The notes beneath the pieces were generated by a model. That model ran no database searches. It saw nothing but the letters and a program-made list of their open reading frames with translations, and was not told where the DNA came from. The position numbers and the translations under genes were made by a program. Shown here piece by piece: positions 1-5,799 of a stretch of 64,000 nt of DNA. This stretch comes from Arthrobacter sp. N199823. GTDB lineage: Bacteria > Actinomycetota > Actinomycetes > Actinomycetales > Micrococcaceae. The stretch is taken from positions 186,001 to 250,000 of the forward strand of contig NZ_PJIN01000001.1 of assembly GCF_002929705.1 (NCBI RefSeq), read 5' to 3'. How positions within the stretch are numbered: the stretch's first letter is position 1; every line of letters starts with the position of its first letter.

Positions 1-969
1 GGCGCCGGTGCCCATGAGTGCAATGCCCACCAATACGCAGGAGAGTAGCAGCGAGCCGATTCCCGTCATGCCAAAAAGGAACGGCAGGATTGGAATGATG
101 GCGCCAGAGGCGAAGAAGCAGAAACTGGATCCGGCAGCGCCCCACGCAGTGCCCAGTGTTTCGTGGTCGTCAGGGGATTCAAAGTTCTCCGGCCGCAACG
201 ACAGGCTGGGATCGCAATCGCAGGTGAATGCTCCCATGCGTTCGGCTGCACGATGCTCGGCGGCGTCGCGTGACATGCCGCGGGCCAGGTACACCAAGAC
301 GAGTTCGTTGTTTTCCAGATCCAACGACTGCGCGGCCGTCAGGGTGACCTGGGTGGGCTGCGAGGCGTCGAGGAGTTCGCGCTGGGAACGGACCGAGACA
401 AATTCGCCGGCACCCATGGACAGTGCTCCTGCCAGCAGGCCTGCGATACCGCTGAACAACACCACTTGGCTGGAAACTCCCGTGGCGGCCATGCCGACCA
501 CCAGCGAGAGATTGCTGACCAAGCCATCGTTGGCACCAAAGACGGCTGCCCTGAAGGAGCCGGACAAACGGATGCGCCCGCGTGTGGCCAAGCCGCGGAC
601 CACTTCCTCATGGATGGATTCATCGGCTGCCATGGCGTCGGTGGCATCAACATCGGTAGCGTACGGCGAACGGGACTCGGAGCGTTGCGCCAGCGCCAGG
701 ACAAAAACAGAGCCAAAGCGCCGGGCCAGCAAGCCCAGCATTTGGTTGCGGAATGACGCCCGGACAGGAGTGCCCGCATGCTCGCCCAAGAGGTCCAGCC
801 AGTGCCGTTCATGGCGACCTTCAGCTGCGGCCAAGGCTAACAAGATGGCTTTCTCTTCACCGTCACGGCGTTTGGCCAAGTCCCGGTAGACGGATGCTTC
901 GGCTCGTTCATCGGCCAAATATTGGCGCCACCGCTTGATTTCAGCGGGTGTGGGTATTCGTTCGGGCAT
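1..969 (-). CDS. VIT1/CCC1 transporter with rubrerythrin-like N-terminus (partial)
   Basis: The reading frame is open from the ATG at 969 to the left edge, so the C-terminus is missing (323 codons seen). An AGGAG lies 9 bases before the ATG. The first ~130 residues are charged and rich in Glu, His and Arg, with a ferritin-like helical pattern (DERAEASVYRDLAKRRDGEE, EGRHERHW). The VIT1/CCC1 core follows (FGANDGLVSNLSLVVGMAATG, then GALSMGAGEFVSVRSQRE), and then the last transmembrane segments. The family moves Fe(II) or Mn(II) across membranes, and the rubrerythrin-like part is thought to sense or bind the metal. No neighbour helps refine the substrate. The family call is firm; the metal is inferred. 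Confidence 0.9.
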   Translation of the reverse strand, partial: MPERIPTPAEIKRWRQYLADERAEASVYRDLAKRRDGEEKAILLALAAAEGRHERHWLDLLGEHAGTPVRASFRNQMLGLLARRFGSVFVLALAQRSESRSPYATDVDATDAMAADESIHEEVVRGLATRGRIRLSGSFRAAVFGANDGLVSNLSLVVGMAATGVSSQVVLFSGIAGLLAGALSMGAGEFVSVRSQRELLDASQPTQVTLTAAQSLDLENNELVLVYLARGMSRDAAEHRAAERMGAFTCDCDPSLSLRPENFESPDDHETLGTAWGAAGSSFCFFASGAIIPILPFLFGMTGIGSLLLSCVLVGIALMGTGA

Positions 970-1085
970 GGGGTGCTCCTCTAAGTCAGCACTCACTGTA
1001 GCCCGGATTTCCAAGGATTTTCAGCCGGTGATCCTCCTAAAAAGGTTTAGGTATGCCGGAAAATTGCCCCAAAAAGTAACAATGT

Positions 1086-1123
1086 GAAAGTACTTGACGA
1101 TGCGGAAAGTACTTGCTTATAGT
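1086..1123 (+). promoter_or_regulatory. Promoter with direct repeat, upstream of small membrane protein
   Basis: TTGACG (1094-1099) and TATAGT (1118-1123) are separated by 18 bases, a good sigma-70-like pair about 50 bases before the ATG at 1172. The 11-base word GAAAGTACTTG occurs twice (1086-1096 and 1105-1115). One copy covers the -35 box and the other lies between the boxes. Each copy contains the palindrome AAGTACTT, so a dimeric regulator could bind side by side. The promoter is seen in sequence; the operator role is inferred. Confidence 0.55.
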
Positions 1124-1171
1124 TATGTCAGAACTTCAAGCAGCAACACCAATTAAGCCAAGGAGCTCCCC

Positions 1172-1429
1172 ATGAATGCCATTCACAACGCCACGACCGA
1201 GCAGATCACCACTGCCAAGAACGACGGAACCCGCTACATGTGGATGGGCTTCACAATGGGACTAGCCTGCATGGTTGCACTCTTCATCGCAGGCCTTGTC
1301 ACTGGTAGCGCCGGTATGACTGTTATGGCAGCCAGTACGGCAGCTGTTCTCGCCGCCGTCTGGACCTCCACCGCGGTCGCAGCGAAGAGCATCGCGAAGA
1401 AGAAGGCAGTGAGTGCAACCGGCGCCTAA
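1172..1429 (+). CDS. Small two-TM membrane protein, unknown function
   Basis: The 85-residue product has a polar N-terminus of about 20 residues, two hydrophobic stretches (about 26-45 and 48-72) joined by a short GSAG turn, and a basic tail (SIAKKKAVSATGA). A strong AAGGAG sits 8 bases before the ATG. The membrane hairpin and positive tail predict both ends in the cytoplasm. I do not recognise the family. It is transcribed alone from a clear promoter with repeated AAAGTACTT words, so it may be conditionally expressed. The coding call rests on promoter, ribosome site and membrane topology. Confidence 0.75.
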   Translation: MNAIHNATTEQITTAKNDGTRYMWMGFTMGLACMVALFIAGLVTGSAGMTVMAASTAAVLAAVWTSTAVAAKSIAKKKAVSATGA

Positions 1430-1581
1430 GTGCCGGGGCCGCATGACCAGTGCCCCAGTAGTAGAGGGCCTCACTCGGCAGAATCATTCCGGCAGTATCG
1501 TCACCCGGACGCCAGTTCTCGCCTATGCTGAAACTTCAATGGCCGCGCGAGTGGTCCGGCTTGGAAAGGCGGCACCGCGGC

Positions 1582-1809
1582 ATGGAAATCCTCTTCCCCC
1601 AGATGTCCGGAGACCTCACCGAACCCGGTGTCCTGCTCGAATGGCGGGCCCCCAATGGCAGTACCGTGATTGCCTACCAAATCATCGCCGAAGTCACTGT
1701 TGACAAGTTCGACGCCGAGATCAACTCCCCGGTGGGCGGTACCTTGGAGTGGCTGGTCGAGGAGGGTGACGAGGTGGCTCAGGGCGCACCAATCGCCCTG
1801 GTCCGTTAG
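1582..1809 (+). CDS. Stand-alone lipoyl/biotinyl domain protein
   Basis: The 75-residue product is one lipoyl-type domain: MEILFPQMSG start, VTVDKFDAEI around the modifiable lysine, and the terminal hairpin GGTLEWLVEEGDEVAQGAPI. The lysine of the DK turn is the expected site of lipoate (less likely biotin) attachment. In 2-oxoacid dehydrogenase E2 proteins such a domain is followed by linker and catalytic domains; here there is none. The ATG at 1582 is preferred because GGAAAGG lies upstream and the domain begins there. A longer start at 1525 has no ribosome site and adds a basic, unconserved stretch. No E2, E3 or lipoate ligase gene lies nearby, so the partner is unknown. Confidence 0.75.
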   Translation: MEILFPQMSGDLTEPGVLLEWRAPNGSTVIAYQIIAEVTVDKFDAEINSPVGGTLEWLVEEGDEVAQGAPIALVR

Positions 1810-1907
1810 GCGCGCTGGGCGTTAGGAGCCCGCGCAGCCAGCCCACCAAACTAACACCGCGGCTAAATTCTGGAAGGCCATACTCGGACAGTCCGAATTT
1901 GCCAGAA

Positions 1908-2198
1908 CTAGTAGGCGAAGAGGCGAAAGCCCACGTTGCGTCCGGAGCGCACCCCTGTCTGCGCCACCGTAACCACCAAGGTTCCCAGCTCGGGAATCCA
2001 CCTGGCCGGCCTGACCGCCTGAGTCAGTGCGACGGCAAGCTGTTCCGGCTCCTGCGTCCCATAAGTGTGGTGTCCGGTGGGCGTTTGAAAAGTGACGGCG
2101 CTGCGGTGGAAGTCCACGGCGGGCAACACCGGAATCCCCGTTGACTGCTGCGGAGCTGTTTGGCGGGGACGGGAGGTGATAGGGGTGCGTAAAGACAT
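1908..2198 (-). CDS. Hypothetical protein, 96 residues
   Basis: The ATG at 2198 has AAAGG eight bases upstream. The second half (GHHTYGTQEPEQLAVALTQA and GTLVVTVAQTGVRSGRNVGF) alternates hydrophobic and polar residues like a folded alpha/beta domain. The first 25 residues are Pro- and Thr-rich and probably disordered. I do not recognise a family, and there is no operon partner. Longer upstream starts exist in frame but lack a ribosome site. It is more protein-like than the overlapping reading frames, yet could be non-coding. Confidence 0.4.
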   Translation of the reverse strand: MSLRTPITSRPRQTAPQQSTGIPVLPAVDFHRSAVTFQTPTGHHTYGTQEPEQLAVALTQAVRPARWIPELGTLVVTVAQTGVRSGRNVGFRLFAY

Positions 2199-2349
2199 CC
2201 AAAAGACCTTTGCTTGCTCTTGCCTGCGGAGGTTTCCACCGGCCGCTTCTTCATCCGAACCACCCGTGAAGCATGGGGTTGGTGTGCGGCCAGTCGGAGC
2301 TTGGCGCCGCATCTCATGAAGCTTTCTCTAGAGTACTTCTTTAACGTCC

Positions 2350-2395
2350 GACGGCGGTGGGGCGACGTAATAGATTACGTGGGCCCACCGCCGTC
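2350..2395 (-). terminator. Hairpin terminator after the symporter gene
   Basis: A 12-base perfect stem (GACGGCGGTGGG at 2350-2361 pairing with 2384-2395) encloses a second perfect stem (ACGTAA 2365-2370 with TTACGT 2375-2380) around a TAGA loop. It lies 17 bases beyond the symporter stop on its strand, and the strand reads T/A-richer sequence after it. This is the expected place for an intrinsic terminator. Confidence 0.7.
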
Positions 2396-2411
2396 GTGCT
2401 TGGGAAAAGTG

Positions 2412-3935
2412 TTACTTCACCAAGGTGGCGCCCTCGTCATCCGGGTTGGTGTCCGTGGCGGCCGCAGCGAGGCGATCGTCCCACGCCTTGCGGATATGTG
2501 CCGGGGTGGCCGGGGTCAGCAACGAGACCACAATGTAGACGATCAGCGATGCGCCGAGGCCAAAGTAAATCGGCTCATTGGCATAGATACCGTCCGCGCT
2601 GGGGATGATGGCCGTGGCGTACAAAACCAGCATGATCAGGGTCAGGGCGCAACCCACGGCCATGGACCAGGCGGCTCCGAGGCCCGTGCCGCGCTTCCAG
2701 ATGAGGCCGCCGATGATGGCGACAAGCAGCCCGCCCACCAGGATGTCGTAGGCGATGGTCAGGGCAAAAACAACGTCGCTGACCACGATGGAGATTACGA
2801 TGACCAGCACGCCCAGGATCAGGACGTACCAACGGTTGGCGCGGACATCATGCTCGGGGTTGGAGGTGTCGGAGGCGTCGATGGTCTTGCCGAACCAGCT
2901 GGCGACGAAGGGGACAACGTCCTTGCGAGCCACTGTCGCGGCGGCAATCAGCGCCCCGGAAGCAGTGGACATCATGGCGGCCACGGCGGCGGCCATGACA
3001 ATGCCGCCAATACCGATGGGCAGCAGGTACGTGGCGACCTCGGCGTAGACAGCGTCCTTGCCTAGATTTGCGACGTCAATGTTGGGCAGTGCCACGAAGG
3101 CGGCCATGCCGATCATGGCGCCGGCAACACCGTAGAGGATGCAGTAGATGCCGGCCGTGGCGCCGCCCCAACGGGCAACCTGCGGATCCCGGGCGGTGAA
3201 GACGCGCTGCCAGATGTCCTGCCCGATCAACAGGCCCAGGGTGTAGACCACAAAGTAAGTGATGATGGTCTGAACGCCGATGCCATCCCACTGGAAGAAG
3301 CTGGCGTCAACGCGCTCCTTGATGCCGGCCAGGCCGCCGGCAGCGTTCCAGGTAAAGGGCAGCATCAGGAAGAAGATGCCCACAGTCTTGATGACGAACT
3401 GCACCTGATCGGCCAGCGTAATGGACCACATGCCGCCAATGGTGGAATAAATCAGCACAATGACACCGCCGATTGCGATGGCCAGCCAGCGGTCCAAATT
3501 GAACAGCACCATGAAAATGGTGGCGTAAGCGCCCGTGGAGGTAGCCGAAATCATGATGGTGTAGGCCAGCATGACGATGCCGGACATCTTGGTGGTTTCC
3601 TGGCCATAGCGCAGGCTCAGCATCTGCGAGACAGTGTAAATCTTCAGCTTCTGCAGGGTCGGGGCGAACAGTAGGCTCAACAGCAGCACGCCGACGCCGA
3701 TCGCCACTACCAGCCACATGCCGGAGATGCCGAACTTGTAACCGAGCCCTACGCCACCCACTGTGGAGGCGCCACCGAGGACGACGGCGGCCATGGTTCC
3801 GGTGTAGAGGAAGGGGCCCAATCGGCGTCCGGCGACCAGGTAATCGCTATTGTTCTTTGTCCGCGATTTCCCCCACCAGCCAAAGGCAAGCATGGCCACC
3901 AGATATAGGATGACGATGGCAATATTTAAGTCCAC
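2412..3935 (-). CDS. Sodium:solute symporter (SSS family)
   Basis: The product has 507 residues and about 13 hydrophobic segments. It shows the SSS-family core: SDYLVAGRRLGPF near residue 35, a Gly-rich first helix pair (VVLGGASTVGGVGLGYKFG), and MSTASGALIAAATVARKDV where the sodium-binding Ser/Thr sit in relatives. The GTG at 3935 is preferred because GGAG is six bases upstream and the helix starts immediately; in-frame codons back to 4001 add no membrane sequence. It is transcribed away from the XRE-cupin gene at 4102. In related genomes such a symporter travels with an agmatinase and a ThDP enzyme like those at 11.3-14.2 kb, so polyamine or guanidino-compound uptake is a fair guess, but the substrate cannot be read from sequence. 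Confidence 0.9.
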   Translation of the reverse strand: MDLNIAIVILYLVAMLAFGWWGKSRTKNNSDYLVAGRRLGPFLYTGTMAAVVLGGASTVGGVGLGYKFGISGMWLVVAIGVGVLLLSLLFAPTLQKLKIYTVSQMLSLRYGQETTKMSGIVMLAYTIMISATSTGAYATIFMVLFNLDRWLAIAIGGVIVLIYSTIGGMWSITLADQVQFVIKTVGIFFLMLPFTWNAAGGLAGIKERVDASFFQWDGIGVQTIITYFVVYTLGLLIGQDIWQRVFTARDPQVARWGGATAGIYCILYGVAGAMIGMAAFVALPNIDVANLGKDAVYAEVATYLLPIGIGGIVMAAAVAAMMSTASGALIAAATVARKDVVPFVASWFGKTIDASDTSNPEHDVRANRWYVLILGVLVIVISIVVSDVVFALTIAYDILVGGLLVAIIGGLIWKRGTGLGAAWSMAVGCALTLIMLVLYATAIIPSADGIYANEPIYFGLGASLIVYIVVSLLTPATPAHIRKAWDDRLAAAATDTNPDDEGATLVK

Positions 3936-4013
3936 GTGGTGCTCCAATATGCGAATTGATGTGAGATGCCCAGAAGTGTGGATGAGGATCCCGACGAGCA
4001 AAATTGCCCTTTA

Positions 4014-4029
4014 GGCAACGTTTGTTGTC
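4014..4029. promoter_or_regulatory. Candidate operator between symporter and XRE-cupin gene
   Basis: GGCAAC-GTTT-GTTGTC is an inverted repeat with 5 of 6 bases matching. It sits in the 166-base divergent intergenic region between the symporter and regulator starts. XRE-cupin regulators commonly bind their own upstream region, so this is the natural site for autoregulation. The repeat is seen; binding is inferred. Confidence 0.35.
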
Positions 4030-4101
4030 TATTAGGCTAAACTGTGATTGCGGTTACAGTCAATGTACGCATGAAATTCTGGACACCCTTGAGGAGCCGT
4101 C

Positions 4102-4689
4102 GTGAAAGCTTTAGCCCTAGAACCTAGTTCCGGGCCGGTTGCCATTGGTTCGCGCATCCGTGCTGCACGGCAGGATCAGCGGCTCACCATTGAGCATGTA
4201 GCTGAGGCTACCGGATTGACGAAGGGCTTTCTGAGTCGGGTTGAGCGCGATCTCACCTCGCCCAGTGTGGCCTCGCTGGTCACGATGTGTCAGGTGCTTT
4301 CCATTTCCATTGGTGATTTGTTTGCTGTTCCCGAAACGCATTTGAGTCGCAAGGGTGAGGGCCCGCGAATCTCTCTAGGTGGCGAAGGGATCGTGGAGCG
4401 CCTCTTGACCTCACGCTCGGAGCGGCGGCTACAGGTGCTTGGGGCCACCATTGAGCCCTATGGGCGCGGAGAATCGGAACTGTATGCCGTGGACTGTGAC
4501 GTTGACGTGCTGCACATTATTAGTGGTGAGCTGACGCTCATCATGACCCAGGACTCCTACGATCTCAAGGCCGGGGATACGCTCTCCTTCCCGGGTCGCG
4601 AGCCGCACAGCTGGGAAAACCGCACGCCTCTTCCGGTGGAAGCGCTGTGGATTTTGGTTCCCGCCGCCTCGGGCTCAGGAGCGAGCTAG
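4102..4689 (+). CDS. XRE-family transcriptional regulator with C-terminal cupin
   Basis: The 195-residue protein has an N-terminal helix-turn-helix (about 16-70: IGSRIRAARQDQRLTIEHVA, TKGFLSRVERDLTSPSVASL) and a C-terminal cupin barrel (about 110-185: VLHIISGELTLIMTQDSYDL, KAGDTLSFPGREPHSWEN). This arrangement (PuuR/SutR type) binds DNA and senses a small ligand in the cupin, often a polyamine, amino acid or their derivatives. The start is GTG at 4102 with GAGGAG five bases upstream. It diverges from the symporter and probably controls it. The ureohydrolase operon it would be expected to accompany lies 6.6 kb downstream. Confidence 0.9.
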   Translation: MKALALEPSSGPVAIGSRIRAARQDQRLTIEHVAEATGLTKGFLSRVERDLTSPSVASLVTMCQVLSISIGDLFAVPETHLSRKGEGPRISLGGEGIVERLLTSRSERRLQVLGATIEPYGRGESELYAVDCDVDVLHIISGELTLIMTQDSYDLKAGDTLSFPGREPHSWENRTPLPVEALWILVPAASGSGAS

Positions 4690-4710
4690 AACGCGATTAT
4701 TGTGGGCTGA

Positions 4711-4726
4711 TTACCGGGCGGTAATG
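4711..4726 (+). promoter_or_regulatory. Palindromic operator over -10 box of the GH2 operon
   Basis: TTACCG-GG-CGGTAA (4711-4724) is a perfect 6+6 palindrome. Its right arm overlaps TAATGT (4721-4726), a plausible -10 box, about 50 bases before the MFS start. Such a position suits repression of the MFS-GH2 operon. No cognate regulator lies adjacent except the XRE-cupin gene upstream. Confidence 0.4.
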
Positions 4727-4773
4727 TATGCGTGAGTCACTTCACATAGGAGACTGCACTGAAGGGGACAGCC

Positions 4774-5799
4774 TTGTCAGAGATCACGCCCACGACGGCC
4801 GCAGCAGATGCGCTCACTGCGCACGCGGGAGAGGGGCCGGACGCGCACGCGATCATGTCGTTCTTCGGCTCCGGCGCGAACGACGCCGCCTTCAACGCCT
4901 GGGTCACCGAATCCACCGCACACTCCAACAGGGGCAGGGTGGAAGGGGTCCTGGCCATCCTTCCGCTACTCTCGATGCTGGTCATTTTTGGTCTGTTGGA
5001 CGGGCTGACGCAGCAGGGACACTGGAAGCTGTCCTTTGGCATCATTGGCGCCGTGACGGCCCTGATTGGCGTGGCTGCGTGGTTCATGGTGCGTGATTCC
5101 CCGGCCATGGCGGTCAGCGGTGACAGCTACCTGCGGTCAATCATTCACGGCCTGGGCCCCTCGGTGATGCGGGCCAATCCCCGCCTCTACTGGGCGCTAA
5201 CCGCCTGGCTCGTGGTGGGCACGTGCACTCAAGTGTTCCTGCCGTACCTGATCATTTACATTCAGCGCTACCTGAGGATCGACGGCTACGCGATCATCTT
5301 GGCAGTGGTTCTAGTGTCGGCGGCCGTCCTGAGTATTCTCGGCGGCCGCGTCATTGACAGGATTGGCAAGCTGATCTCCGTGATGCCTGCCGCCGCTATT
5401 TTGGTGGCAGGTCTGGTGGGCATGTTCTTCGCCCGCGGCATGGGCCCGGTCATGGTGGCTGGCACGGTCATGATGGCTGGTTTCATGCTGACGACGGCGG
5501 CCATCTCCGGTTTGGTGCGTGACTACACGCCACTGGATCGGGTGGGCAACGTCCAGGGCCTGCGGATGATTTTCGCCATTATGGTGCCCATGGTGGTGGG
5601 CCCCTTTGTGGGTGCCGCCGTCATTGCAGGGGCTGCGGAAACTTATGTTGATCTGGGCGTAATGAAGTCAGTTCCCACACCGTGGATCTTCCTGGCCGCT
5701 GCTGTGATTGCCGTGTTCACCATCATTCCGGTGCTGCGGCTGCGCCACAGCGCGGTGCCCGAGGGCTCCGAGGCGGGCGGCACGGCGGCTGGCGCATGA
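4774..5799 (+). CDS. MFS transporter lacking its first ~4 membrane helices
   Basis: The 341-residue product begins with about 28 polar residues and then enters an MFS protein in mid-fold (FFGSGANDAAFNAWVTESTA, a motif that follows the first membrane helices in full-length relatives). I count eight hydrophobic segments instead of twelve. The 84 bases upstream cannot encode the missing part in any frame. An in-frame deletion that joined the natural N-terminal tail to the later helices would explain this. The TTG start follows GAAGGGGA. The stop overlaps the GH2 start (ATGA), so the reading frame is still needed for coupling. It is probably inactive as a transporter, originally for a glycoside. 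Confidence 0.7.
   Translation: MSEITPTTAAADALTAHAGEGPDAHAIMSFFGSGANDAAFNAWVTESTAHSNRGRVEGVLAILPLLSMLVIFGLLDGLTQQGHWKLSFGIIGAVTALIGVAAWFMVRDSPAMAVSGDSYLRSIIHGLGPSVMRANPRLYWALTAWLVVGTCTQVFLPYLIIYIQRYLRIDGYAIILAVVLVSAAVLSILGGRVIDRIGKLISVMPAAAILVAGLVGMFFARGMGPVMVAGTVMMAGFMLTTAAISGLVRDYTPLDRVGNVQGLRMIFAIMVPMVVGPFVGAAVIAGAAETYVDLGVMKSVPTPWIFLAAAVIAVFTIIPVLRLRHSAVPEGSEAGGTAAGA

Noticed and set aside
8-889. 293-codon frame on the plus strand
   Set aside because: It is antisense to the VIT1/CCC1 gene, Ser/Arg/Thr-rich without any family pattern, and has no ribosome site.
2214-3065. 283-codon plus-strand frame, rich in Gly and Asp
   Set aside because: Antisense to the symporter; composition is what a reversed membrane-protein gene gives in a GC-rich genome.
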